This document shows positions 9,146 through 18,455 of a DNA stretch of 64,000 nucleotides, one piece after another; position 1 is the stretch's first letter; each line of letters begins with the position of its first letter. The position numbers and the translations under genes are program-made. The notes beneath the pieces were generated by a model. It made no database searches. It was not told the origin of the DNA and worked only from the letters and a program-made list of their open reading frames with translations. This DNA is from Trichomonas vaginalis G3 (taxonomy: Eukaryota; Parabasalia; Trichomonadida; Trichomonadidae). The DNA lies in NCBI RefSeq assembly GCF_026262505.1, contig NC_067207.1:29108082-29172081 (forward strand). The letters run 5' to 3'.

Positions 9146-9727
9146 TTAGCAAACAAACTTTAATGAAATGTTGTGGTCGTCAAATATTTTTATGACGTCT
9201 GGGAAACTATATTTTAAGTTCAACGTTTCACCTCCTTTCATAACGTATATCTTGTCAATGACATTATATGAAACACCACAGCAAGCAATGTCGGGTTCTA
9301 TTTCTTTGATGTTTATATCGTCTGCCTCTGTCAAAAGTTTCAATAGTTCTTTCAAAATTTCATGAGGTGCGATGACATATGAGTTCACTTTTACAGGGTT
9401 GTGCTCAACCAAGTTTAACATTATACCCAAAGCTTGACAAATCTTCTCCTGAGTTTTAAGTTTGTCTTTAAGTTGTTGGTAGTCGTTTCGAATATCTGCA
9501 ACAGAACTTAAGTCTCTGCTAACTTCAGGGTATGTTGGTTGTTCTTTTACAGGAACTATTGTTATACCATCTTCGTCTTCGTATGGTTTCCCCACTTCAA
9601 CATCTCTTTCTTTGACATTGACAACAACACTTTGACTGTTTGTTTGAGTTGGTGAATTTAACTTTACGTCTGCCACCGCCATTAAACCTTTTGAAACACT
9701 TACGCTTCTATTTTTCGGAAATGACAT
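9146..9727 (-). CDS. Conserved small structural-block protein with CCG motif (element A)
   Basis: A predicted protein of 193 residues. The N-terminal half is low-complexity. The C-terminal 90 residues carry an ACCGVS segment between helices and a beta tail ending ISLKFVC. The B and C genes at 42970-43674 and 54428-55097 have the same arrangement (SCCGTV, ending SLEKFFVKAI), so the family spans both lineages. It always lies in the capsid block near the penton candidate. I place the start at the ATG at 9727 (MSFPKN), because longer reading upstream overlaps the divergent gene. Function unknown; a virion role is inferred. Confidence 0.55.
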   Translation of the reverse strand: MSFPKNRSVSVSKGLMAVADVKLNSPTQTNSQSVVVNVKERDVEVGKPYEDEDGITIVPVKEQPTYPEVSRDLSSVADIRNDYQQLKDKLKTQEKICQALGIMLNLVEHNPVKVNSYVIAPHEILKELLKLLTEADDINIKEIEPDIACCGVSYNVIDKIYVMKGGETLNLKYSFPDVIKIFDDHNISLKFVC

Positions 9728-9745
9728 TTTACTTAGAATAAAAAG

Positions 9746-10165
9746 ATGGACGTATTTGAGTATCTCTTCGAATTGAAGCAGAACAAAGTTTACACACACA
9801 AACAATACAAGTTCATTGACAGAATAGTTCTTTACACAAACAATGGAAAATGTTATAGAATAGCAGTCTTTGCTGAACCAAAATATTTTCATAAAGCAAA
9901 GAAAGTTGGTATAACCGAGATGGTGAAAGTTCTTGACGTTGACAAAAATATAGCAACAAAACTGACCGATATTTCTAAAGGTAAGTTTATAATACAATTT
10001 TATGTCAAAACTGGCGTACTGTCAATATTTGACGGAGAGAAGTCAGTTCAAGAACAACTTACTGACCTGCTGCCAAAATCTGCTCGATGGAAGCTGTCGT
10101 TATACCAATCTGAGGAGCCCCAGCAGGTTTCATCGAACGAATTTTCAAAAGAGCATCTTCCGTGA
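9746..10165 (+). CDS. Unknown protein, convergent with the capsid gene (element A)
   Basis: A predicted protein of 139 residues, mixed alpha/beta, with an N-terminal MDVFEYLFEL helix. It is divergent from the gene at 9727, and its 3' end overlaps the 3' end of the major capsid gene by about 107 bp, a large overlap for this element. B and C have a plus/minus gene in the corresponding place (42494-42973, 55094-55573) that is likewise divergent from the penton gene, but I see no sequence match. Function unknown. Confidence 0.5.
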   Translation: MDVFEYLFELKQNKVYTHKQYKFIDRIVLYTNNGKCYRIAVFAEPKYFHKAKKVGITEMVKVLDVDKNIATKLTDISKGKFIIQFYVKTGVLSIFDGEKSVQEQLTDLLPKSARWKLSLYQSEEPQQVSSNEFSKEHLP

Positions 10166-11667
10166 AAAGTGCTATTGGTTTTGTAAACTTCTTTGCTTTC
10201 AATTCATTTGGACCGTCTCTGTCACCAGTATATTGTATTTGAACTGTACCAACAGTTGAAATACCACCCATAAAGTCTTCTGAGTCAGCAAATGGAATGC
10301 CAAGCCAAAAGTTTGAACGGTCTCCATTTGTATATTGAGTGTTTTGAGCTCCTGTATGGGTCCATACTTTCACATATGGCATAATAGAACTTTGCATTTC
10401 AGGGTTAATGGTTGTTGTGAAGTTGTTGTTAAAGTTCATAGCATCTAATGTCAAGTTGTATGACCTCATATCCTCAACTGTAGAATATTCTTCTCTTGGA
10501 TAGTATTTGCCATCTATGTTTATATGGTATTTAATACCAGGGTTGTAGAAACAAGAATAGTCATTTATAGTTCGTCTGAACAGTACAAACATAGTATCTG
10601 CATGTTTCATTGCAGTTGTCAAAGCAATATCTGTTCTTGCACCTGGGTCAGCACTTTGGTTTCCAACTTCACCTGCAAAGTCTTTGACAGATATTTGGTG
10701 TATAGGGAACATAAGTGGAACTGCAATATATTTGGCAGCTAAAGCATTTGAAATATCTGGGTCCAACATATAGACTGCAAGTCTGCTTTCTATTCTCTTG
10801 CATTCAAACTTTTCGCATGTGAACTTAACTGGGTCCCAAGCAGTTCCAGCAGCATTGAAGTAGTAGTTTACTTCAGTGTTGAGGTTTGAGAAACCAAAGT
10901 CTAAGTCAACTTTGTCTTTGCAAAATTCGGCGAATGACGTTTGATTTGCTCCCTTTACGTCTGTAAGAGTGAATGGGTCTTGTGTTGGTGCAATGACTAA
11001 GTTATTTTTGCTTGGAGTAAGTTCGATAGAAATTTTTCCTGCCCAGTTTGGCAAGTATCTTAAAAACCTGAAGATGAGGAAAGATGACAAAGGAACTCTA
11101 AGTTTCAGTTTTACTTTGGTTACTGCTGCTGCAGTTTGTCCAGAAAGGTTAACATAAACTCCTGGAACGTTAGGGTCAAGTCTTCTTATTTTCTCAATAG
11201 TTGCATACTGGTCTGTTTGTTCTCTAGCTTGTGGTTGTACTGAGTTTCTCAAAGCGAACCATTCATAGTTTGCCCATGTTACTGTTTGAACTAAGTCAGA
11301 GTTAGAATATATCTTATATCCCATGAAAAACTTCTGGAGCATATTGGTATCCGACATAGAAAATTCCATTGCAACCTTTCTTGTCAGACAACTTGGCAGA
11401 AGGTTTTATTTCAATGTCTTGTTCCACGTATAAGAAAGAGTTGTCAATAGAAATTATATGAAACCTGTCGCAAGCAATATCTACTGTTGTTGAAGAACCT
11501 TCTCCAAACTCACCTACGTTTCCATAAGAAAAAAGCAGTTGTATATTCGTAAGTTCCAGGAACTATTTTGACCTTCTAATGGCATTGTCGCATTCGTTAT
11601 ACCATTCGGAAACATTTCCATTCATAGCATCCAAAACTGTTGGCGTTATATTCTGAGCGGCGTACAT
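10059..11667 (-). pseudogene. Major capsid protein, double jelly-roll (element A)
   Basis: The C-terminal four fifths read as one frame, with the typical Polinton capsid features: VTWANYEWFALRNSV, YATIEKIRRLDPNVPGVYV, then FRFLRYLPNWAGKISIEL in the first jelly roll and a beta-rich second half (KVWTHTG, NFWLGIPFADSEDFMGG). The gene begins near 11667 (MYAAQN). The family forms the pseudo-hexameric capsid shell. Overall it is broken, with a few breaks towards the N-terminus. The sequence is clearly different from the B/C capsid protein. Confidence 0.75.
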
Positions 11668-11703
11668 TTCATATGAGTAAAAATATAGAATAGTTGGATT
11701 TAT

Positions 11704-13279
11704 ATGTCATAATAGAACCCACGTGGACCAAGCTTTACTTTCTTCCTGACTGAGTTTTTAACTCTTCTTTTTCCTTCATTGCCCTCTGCTTGAAGTTGTT
11801 GCATCTTTGCATTATGTTCATCTAGTATGTTGCAAATTTCCCATGTCCTTTTTGCCTTTGGGCTCTGGTCGCCCATCTCAGGTAACTATATCCTAGAAAG
11901 AGTTTGTCATAGTTTGTATTTGAGTCTTTGCGTATTGTTTGCATGACTCTTTCCTGAGTTTCCGGTTCAAGCTCTTCAAACAGTGCCTGTCCATATGGAA
12001 TAAGCTCGTTTCCAATATATGTTTTTGTAGCCATTCTGGTTTTCTTTCCATGTTACCAACTATATCTTTTGTGAATGGGAAAGCTTTTACCCAATCTTTT
12101 CAGTCTTGCGTCGTTTATTTCTGTAGTTGGTTTTATTTTGTCAAGGAACATGTTTTCAATACTAACATTTCATTTGGTACTGTCCATTTGAGTTTTCTTA
12201 AATATTCATCCTTCTCGATTCATCGCCTGCAAAGTAAGTTTTTATGACATTTTGTAAACTTCGTTTGCAAGGTCATGTACAATAGGTTCTCTTCCTTCTC
12301 CCTCCCTAACTTTCTTTCTAAACTCTTCACCAAATATACCATCTTTATGGTTCTGTGTAGTTCTTTGAGATAAATGTTTTAGAACGTCAGGTGTTATATT
12401 TCCATCAGCCATGTTCATTTATACTGGTCCAAAATATCTGCATCTTTCATATCTTTCAATGGCATTAAAGCCGCGCTGAAAATACCAGCTATATCTGGTT
12501 CACCATTGACTTCCAATTGCGTCTACAACTTCTTGGAATTGTGGTTGTAAGTTTATGACCACCTATCCGGGTTAGCTTTTATGACCCCATCTCATTGTAG
12601 TTCCATCGTCTGCAGAAACAAAAGTAGGTTTGTTTCCATCTTGGTTAGGTTCTGAATGAACTTTAAACAATGTTTCATTTCTATATGTTTTCTTGAAATT
12701 TAACCTTTTATTTTCACCGAGTTCATCCGAAGATTGAACGTTAAATGCTCGTAAGTAAAAAGGGTTGTTGTATTTGTGTACATTTTCTTTCAGTACTTCC
12801 ATTCTATGCTGAATATTTTATCTGGTGTTGGAGTCTTTTGTATGTCGGCAAACATTTTTCGATATTCTTCTACTATGTCAGCCGAATCTTTCTTAGACTC
12901 TTGGAAATATTCCATATTCTCCGCATACTCTTGTTGAGGGTCAAGATTTTTCGGCTGTTCCAAATCTTCATCTAGTTTCTGTGAAGTTAGTTTTCCAAAG
13001 GAGGGGCTTGTTCGTTTCTTCAGGCTCTTCTAGCTGTTGTTGCTGAACTATTTCTTCCATGTCTGGTTGTATCTGAACTTCTTCCTGTGGAGTTTCTTGT
13101 ACCTCATCTGCTGGCATTTCATATATTCCGAGACCGTTTTCAACAATTTCCCTATCTACGTCATCCGCATTCATAAGCTTTTGTTCTTTCGTTCCGTCTC
13201 TTTTTTTTACGCGTTTCATGACGAAAGTTGAATTGTCATTTAGCTCTGACATCAAATATCTCGGAGTAAATTCATCCAT
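11704..13279 (-). pseudogene. Decayed structural gene(s) (element A)
   Basis: A minus-strand coding stretch with many breaks. Recognisable pieces include a helical region with ELEPETQERVMQTIRK, a segment with SEPNQDGNKPTFVSADDG, and an N-terminal region starting MDEFTPRYLMSEL with a Gln/Glu-rich section. The SEPNQDG...FVSADDG segment loosely resembles the NEVFVTDGQGN segment of the B/C structural gene at 43758-44656. I cannot tell whether one or two genes were here. The beginning overlaps the end of the coiled-coil gene by 28 bp. Confidence 0.45.
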
Positions 13280-14928
13280 GTCATTTGATGATATGCTATT
13301 AAATCATATCCCTTAGCGAGCTTGTATTTTCCAGGTTTGAGATTATATCCGTTTTGGTGCTGAGCCATAAAGCTAAATAGGTTCGGGTCAGTATTTCCAT
13401 CCTTGAACTTTCCAATAGCTTCTTTATATCTGTCACTAAAGTCAACAGTATCTGGGAAACCACACTCTTCTTTAAGCATTTTTAAGAATTCTTGGTTTCC
13501 TTGTTCTCTACTTCTTTTATGTCCTTGCTCTGTTTGTGGTTGTTGTTGTGCAGGGTTTTGAACTGTTGGTTGTTGTGCAGGGTTCTGAACTGTTGGTTGT
13601 TGTGTTGGTTGTGGAGGTGGTTGTTGTTGTGCAGGGTTTTGAACTGTTGGTTGTTGTGTTGGTTTTGGTGCATGCCTGTGTCTATGTCCATGTGACGATG
13701 TAAATGTTTTAGGTAGTCCTGGTGCAGGTGCTTCTCTTGGAGGGTTTGGTGGTATATAAATTCCACCAGCTGGCACATATGTTCCATCTGCAGCGTAATG
13801 TCCTACCTGACTTTTCGTTCTTAAGAAAGCATTTACTAGGTCTGTTTTGGTCTGTTGTAACTCTTTTTCTTGACTTTTCACAACAGTTGCTCTAACGGCG
13901 TCATAGGCACTTTGAACTGCCTGTCTCGTTGCTGCATCTGTTATTTTCGTCATATTTTGTGCTACTTCTCTTAACTCGTTGTCGAAACCTTCAGACTTCA
14001 GTTTCTTTCCAGATGAGAAGTCGTTCACTAGTTTCACCTTACTATGAAGAGCTTCGAAGGCGTTCTTAAAGTCAGCATTTGTTAAAGTTTCATTTGAACT
14101 ATCTTCATCCGCTTGTATTTTTGTCCTTATTGACCCTATGAGTTGGGCTGCTTTAGCGTTGGCTTGGGCATCTAACCAGTCATTGTTAGCTTTTATATAT
14201 TCTGCGCTTTTCATTGCCTTTTGCATAGCCGCGTCGTTATTTTTACTTTCTTGTGCTAAGTTTTCATACTGTACGGTTTGGTTTTGCAACTGTAAAAGTT
14301 TTTCTGCCTTTACATTTGCTTCAACTTCTTTTTTATACTCATCGCTATCCATATATGTCTTCAGGGCTTTTTGTTTTATCTCTTCATCTTTCAGTATTTT
14401 ATATTGAGTAGTATGGTTTTTCAAATTTATAACATCTTGTTCCATTTTTGCTACTTCTGCTGCTTTTTCTGACACTTTTTTCGCATATTCCTCTGTACTT
14501 AGTTCTTTCAGTTGTTCTTCTTTCTTCTTTTTCTCTACGTTTAACTCATTGAGTTTCTTTGTGTGTCTGTCATATTCTAGTTTCTTTTCGTTTTCACTTA
14601 TTTGCTTCTGTATGTCTATGTTTGACTTTTTGACATCTGTTATTTGATTTTTGAGTGAACTCAAATTCATTTGACTTTGAGGGTTATAGGCTGTTCCGTC
14701 TGCAGCTCCACCATAGCCTGCCATTTTCGCTAAAAGTGCCGCTCTTAAACCTCCACTCTGTGCACCAATGACTCGGTTTAAAAGCATAGGATTGCTTGAC
14801 ATTTGTTGCAACATAGTGGGGTCATTCAGCATTTGTTGTTGCAACTGTTGTTGTGGTGTCAGTTTTACTATTGGATGTTTCAATGCTCTCTTCCTCTTAC
14901 GTATATTCTTACGTAGCTTACGTGGCAT
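13252..14928 (-). CDS. Basic, coiled-coil, Pro/Gln-rich structural protein (element A)
   Basis: A predicted protein of 558 residues. Order: a very basic N-terminus (MPRKLRKNIRKRKRALKHP), a Gln/Met-rich section, about 270 residues of Lys/Glu/Gln-rich coiled coil, a Pro/Gln tract of four near-identical QPTVQNPAQQ repeats at about 425-475, and a helical C-terminus. The basic start suggests DNA or capsid-interior binding, as in viral core proteins; this is inference. I start it at 14928, because upstream in-frame codons lie inside the 137-bp tandem repeat. The frame looks whole. No named family. Confidence 0.55.
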   Translation of the reverse strand: MPRKLRKNIRKRKRALKHPIVKLTPQQQLQQQMLNDPTMLQQMSSNPMLLNRVIGAQSGGLRAALLAKMAGYGGAADGTAYNPQSQMNLSSLKNQITDVKKSNIDIQKQISENEKKLEYDRHTKKLNELNVEKKKKEEQLKELSTEEYAKKVSEKAAEVAKMEQDVINLKNHTTQYKILKDEEIKQKALKTYMDSDEYKKEVEANVKAEKLLQLQNQTVQYENLAQESKNNDAAMQKAMKSAEYIKANNDWLDAQANAKAAQLIGSIRTKIQADEDSSNETLTNADFKNAFEALHSKVKLVNDFSSGKKLKSEGFDNELREVAQNMTKITDAATRQAVQSAYDAVRATVVKSQEKELQQTKTDLVNAFLRTKSQVGHYAADGTYVPAGGIYIPPNPPREAPAPGLPKTFTSSHGHRHRHAPKPTQQPTVQNPAQQQPPPQPTQQPTVQNPAQQPTVQNPAQQQPQTEQGHKRSREQGNQEFLKMLKEECGFPDTVDFSDRYKEAIGKFKDGNTDPNLFSFMAQHQNGYNLKPGKYKLAKGYDLIAYHQMTWMNLLRDI

Positions 14929-14939
14929 TTTAAGTGAAG

Positions 14940-15480
14940 TTAAAAAGCGGTTTTTGACAGATGTTTTATTGTGACTTCTTCGTAAAGACTTTGTTGAGAT
15001 TTCTTCGTAAATGAGTGTAAATGACCCAAAAATATATTTTAGGTGAAGAGGTGAGATTTCACCTCTTTTTTCACCTCTTTTTTCACCCTCTTGAATTTTC
15101 ATGAATTTCTTCGTAAAGACTTTGTTAAGACTTCTTCGTAAAGACTTTGTTGAGATTTCTTCGTAAATGAGTGTAAATGACCCAAAAATATATTTTAGGT
15201 GAAGAGGTGAGATTTCACCTCTTTTTTCACCTCTTTTTTCACCCTCTTGAATTTTCATGAATTTCTTCGTAAAGACTTTGTTAAGACTTCTTCATCTAAT
15301 TTCTCATGAACTTTCTTGTCTATGTTTTGTTGAGATTTCTTCGTAAAGACTTTGTTGAGATTTCTTCGTAAATGACCCTAGTAGTATATTTTTGGTGTAA
15401 ATTTCATGAAAATTCAAGAGGTGAAAAAAGAGGTGAAAAAAGAGGTGAAATCTCACCTCTTCACCTAAAATATATTTTTA
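14940..15480. repeat. Tandem ~155-bp repeats with half-site arrays near right end of A
   Basis: Two near-identical copies (about 14960-15110 and 15115-15265) contain CTTCTTCGTAAAGACTTTG, AAATGAGTGTAAATGACCC and a palindromic GGTGAA/TTCACC array (15041-15090, 15196-15246). A third array in the opposite polarity lies at 15417-15466. The Lys/Glu-free spacer carries no gene. The same motifs sit around the KilA-N module at the left of A, so both sides of the core block are marked by this repeat family. Confidence 0.65.
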
Positions 15481-15639
15481 TTGAATTCTGTATAATATTC
15501 TGAGTAATATGACAGATGTTTATATAACACTTTCTCCGGTTTATAGGACCTCTCTCATATTCTATCTTGTCATATCAAAACTCATAGTCATGTTTGTCCT
15601 CTAAGACTTCATTTATACTAAACATCTTCAGGGCTAGAA

Positions 15640-15652
15640 GGCACGAAGTGCC
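15640..15652. repeat. Mini-hairpin GGCAC-GAA-GTGCC at element A end
   Basis: A perfect 5-bp stem with GAA loop, about 17 bp inside the inferred right end of A. It belongs to the same style as the mini-hairpins at 30868-30893, 35981-36008 and 48173-48200 in B. Confidence 0.5.
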
Positions 15653-15666
15653 TGGAAGCCCCACTA

Positions 15667-15668
<2 letters not shown>

Positions 15669-15703
<35 letters not shown>
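15669..15703. repeat. Homopolymer T run at A/host boundary
   Basis: 35 consecutive T residues between element-type sequence (motif-rich, CCCCACTACC) and ordinary AT-rich host spacer. It may be an insertion target, a polymerase-slippage product, or the tail of a small retrocopy. If A ends here, its 6-bp target duplication would be TTTTTT and cannot be proved from sequence. Confidence 0.7.
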
Positions 15704-15705
<2 letters not shown>

Positions 15706-17378
15706 TGCATATTCGTAATATGTATAACTATTTTTTAAGAAAAGTTGTTGAAAGCAATAAAATTTTTTGTTCTTACACTAATATACTATGCATAACGTCT
15801 TCAGTAAGATTTCAAACTTTTGGTAGATATTTGATTACTATAGCTTTGAAAAGGTGAATTTGTGATATATTGAAAAATTTGAGGTACTCATTATCTCAAT
15901 TGAAAAATTCTTAACGAATATCAGTGATTAGGAAGAGATATTTCGGTGTCTAATAATATTTAGAGAAATATCTCTGCGCAAGTATAAAAAATAAAAATTC
16001 GCTTAGAAACCAAATTTTGTTATTATTATGCATAAAATTAAGTAAATATGGCGCCGTTGGAGGACCAAAGTAAATTTTCCATGTTTTTCAATGAATATAA
16101 AGTTATCAAATTTTTTATCAAATTGAGAAAGAAATAAACCGAATATATTTATGAACATATAGTATTTTATGTCTACAAAAATATTATCTTCTTTTCCTCA
16201 TTAAAACTTTTATTCAATTTTACAATTAAAGATCGCCAATTATTAATCTACTTAAATTATTCAAAATGAATATTTTATTGTCCAAAATAAACCGTCCAAT
16301 TCAAATATATGCTATAAAAAATTGGATCCTTAAAAACCAAAATTGTTTGCCTTCATATGTAGAATAAAAATTTCGAAATAGCAATTCCAAATTGTCTTTT
16401 CTTACAAACGACCCACTGACACCAATTTGCCATGTTGTCCATCGAATTTTATTTGAAACAATTATGTTGGATTTCTGGAACCTTGTCAACTTCTAAGCAT
16501 TATTCTTATCTAGCTCTCCGATTAACCTCACGAAACAATTCATTTTCCGAAATCAACTGATCCACTAATTTAAACTTGATTAATTATAATAGGGTAGAAA
16601 TCTGATTTAGAATTTATGAAGACTCCAATCGAAATCAAATGTGATAATATTGAATTTCGCCTTACACTCTTGGAAATTGCCATCAATATCAAAACCAGAT
16701 GTATTCATGCAAGTATGAAACAACAATCAGGAAATATCAAAATATGCGGTTGATTTTTTATATTTTCAGATTGTTTTGATATATTCAGTAATAGTTTTAA
16801 AAAAAATACAATTGCTTGTTTATATAAAAAATGAGTTTTGTCATTTCAAAGTTTAGTTCTCGAAATAATATCAAGAAATTGATCAAAAATACAAATGATA
16901 TGTCTTTTAGTTAAAGATACTAGAAACTATGGCTTCCAAGCAGATGACAATCTAACAGTTACTATAGAATCAAAGTCTGTTAAAATATGAAATTGTCAGA
17001 ATTAAATGTATCAAAGTTATTAGATTTTGTTACGTTTCTCTTAGTTCACCAATGTGAAATGAAAAGGATACATGCAAGAATCAGTATGGATTTTTTATAT
17101 TCTATTGAACAATGTTCAATGAACTTAAATAAATTCTCTATGATCGCTAGTGTGGAGTTCTAGTATAGACACTCATTTTAATGATGTACTATTAGATCAG
17201 ACAGAAATCTGAACTTTGAAAACTTTTCTCCAAATTAGAAATAATCTTGTCACTTTTCTTTTTGTAACAAATTTCATTTTATTAATAAGCAATAGAAACA
17301 ATGATAAAACATACTGAATAATTTTCTCACAAAAATTGAAAGAGCTTCGGCTAAATACTACTGAAATAGCGAATGAGA
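15704..17378. other. Host intergenic spacer
   Basis: About 1.7 kb of AT-rich sequence with no coding signal on either strand beyond short chance frames. A hairpin with 11-bp arms AGAGATATTTC/GAAATATCTCT lies near 15933-15975. No RNA gene or repeat is recognised. Confidence 0.6.
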
Positions 17379-17384
17379 TCACTT
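17379..17384 (+). promoter_or_regulatory. Trichomonad-type initiator TCACTT
   Basis: Matches the known T. vaginalis initiator consensus TCA(+1)Y(T/A). Transcription would begin at the A at 17381, 7 nt before the ATG at 17388, a normal leader length for this group. It decides against the ATG at 17373, which would lie upstream of the transcript start. Confidence 0.6.
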
Positions 17385-17387
17385 CTT

Positions 17388-18266
17388 ATGTACGAGCTTG
17401 CTAATGATGAACTCAAGGTTTCCATTGCCAAAAAGGGAGCCGAGTTATCAAGTATAATTGATAAGAAAACAGGCCGTGAATATGTTTGGACAGCAAATCC
17501 TCAATATTGGAACCGCCATGCCCCCATTCTTTTCCCATTAGTTGGAAGTGTATGGAATGGTGAATATCATGTAGATGGTGCTTTATACAAACTTGGCCAA
17601 CACGGCTTTGCACGCGACCGCGAATTCGACTTCATCGGAATTGAAGGAAACAAGGCTTCATTCAAGCTCTCCAGCAATGATGAAACAAAGGCCTTATTCC
17701 CATTTGACTTCGTTTTGAAAGTTGTATACGAATTGAATGGAAAAGTCCTCAGAGTTCACTGGATTGTTGAAAACCCATCAGATAAGACACTCTACTTCCA
17801 AGTTGGTGGCCATCCAGGCTTCAATTATCCAGATTTCAAACCAGAAGATGAAATCCACGGCTATTTCAAGATGAACACTAACCATCTTAACTACAAACTC
17901 ATCGGATCAAAGGGATGCCTTGATGTTGATCATTCCTACACATTCGACGCTGGCAATGACGGATACTACCCAATCAACCCACATTTATTTGATAAGGATG
18001 CCTTAGTTATTGAAAACAGCCAGGTTACATCAATCACCCTTTGCGATAAGGAGAAGAAACCATACATCACTATGAAATACGATGCTCCAGTCACAGGAAT
18101 CTGGTCTCCAACAAACAAGAATGCTCCATTCGTCTGCATCGAGCCATGGTATGGTCGCTGCGATCGCGTTGAGTTCAAAGGTGATTACAGCCAAAAAGAC
18201 TGGATCAACAAACTTGACGCACACAAGGTCTTTGAGACATCTTACACTATCGAAGTTGAATATTAA
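17388..18266 (+). CDS. Aldose 1-epimerase (galactose mutarotase)-like protein
   Basis: 292 residues from the ATG chosen by the initiator. Interconverts alpha and beta anomers of hexoses, or acts on hexose phosphates in related subfamilies. The catalytic set expected for the galactose-mutarotase fold is visible: His72 in LGQHGFARD, His142 in VGGHPGFNYP, and the general base Glu252 in IEPWYGRCD. The length and the HPGFNYP/IEPW signatures fit the short bacterial LacX/YeaD-like branch more than the ~350-residue animal GALM branch, which suggests acquisition from bacteria (inference). GC-richer than flanks. The stop runs into TAAA. No introns, no signal peptide; probably cytosolic. Confidence 0.85.
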   Translation: MYELANDELKVSIAKKGAELSSIIDKKTGREYVWTANPQYWNRHAPILFPLVGSVWNGEYHVDGALYKLGQHGFARDREFDFIGIEGNKASFKLSSNDETKALFPFDFVLKVVYELNGKVLRVHWIVENPSDKTLYFQVGGHPGFNYPDFKPEDEIHGYFKMNTNHLNYKLIGSKGCLDVDHSYTFDAGNDGYYPINPHLFDKDALVIENSQVTSITLCDKEKKPYITMKYDAPVTGIWSPTNKNAPFVCIEPWYGRCDRVEFKGDYSQKDWINKLDAHKVFETSYTIEVEY

Positions 18267-18455
18267 ACTCTTTCATAAACATGCTATTTATATAAAAATA
18301 AAATTTAAAAAAAAAACTCAAATCAAAGCTTAAGAATCCGTATGATGACGTCATCTCGAAGTTGTTCGTTATCTTATCTCTTTTTATATCACTTTTTTTT
18401 TAAATAATTGAAATTTTTATTCGACAATTTATAGTGAAATATAAACAATTTAGTA
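18267..18455. terminator. Convergent 3' ends with TAAA polyadenylation signals
   Basis: The epimerase stop codon is part of TAAA (ATTAAAC), and further TAAA copies follow. On the other strand the membrane-protein stop is followed within 4 nt by CTAAA. UAAA overlapping or just after the stop is the known trichomonad polyadenylation signal. Confidence 0.5.

Larger units (their letters stand above)
1..15669. mobile_element. Element A: Polinton-like element (left end outside window)
   Basis: A capsid-bearing DNA element, seen from its packaging ATPase, penton candidate, double-jelly-roll major capsid protein, SF3 helicase and HNH endonuclease in one block. A KilA-N gene module and many short repeats lie on its left. 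No integrase or protein-primed polymerase is visible; they may lie beyond the left edge or be absent, as in Polinton-like viruses. The right end is inferred at the edge of a 35-bp T run, where the reverse strand would start AGGTAGTGGGG, compatible with the 5'-AG ends of Polintons. It is broken at about fifteen places, concentrated in the left module and the capsid/structural stretch, while most replication genes look whole. It is probably older than B and C. Confidence 0.75.

Noticed and set aside
13482-13787. His/Gln-rich minus-strand frame and its plus-strand mirror (13492-13695)
   Set aside because: Both are shadows of the QPTVQNPAQQ repeat section of the coiled-coil protein of A.
15669-15703. 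T run as the tail of a reverse-strand retrocopy (SINE/LINE)
   Set aside because: No body of a retroelement is adjacent and no target duplication is seen; the position at the element A border is a simpler explanation, though not proven.
15594-15857. Small frame crossing the T run
   Set aside because: It contains a run of phenylalanines coded by the homopolymer and no other protein-like feature.
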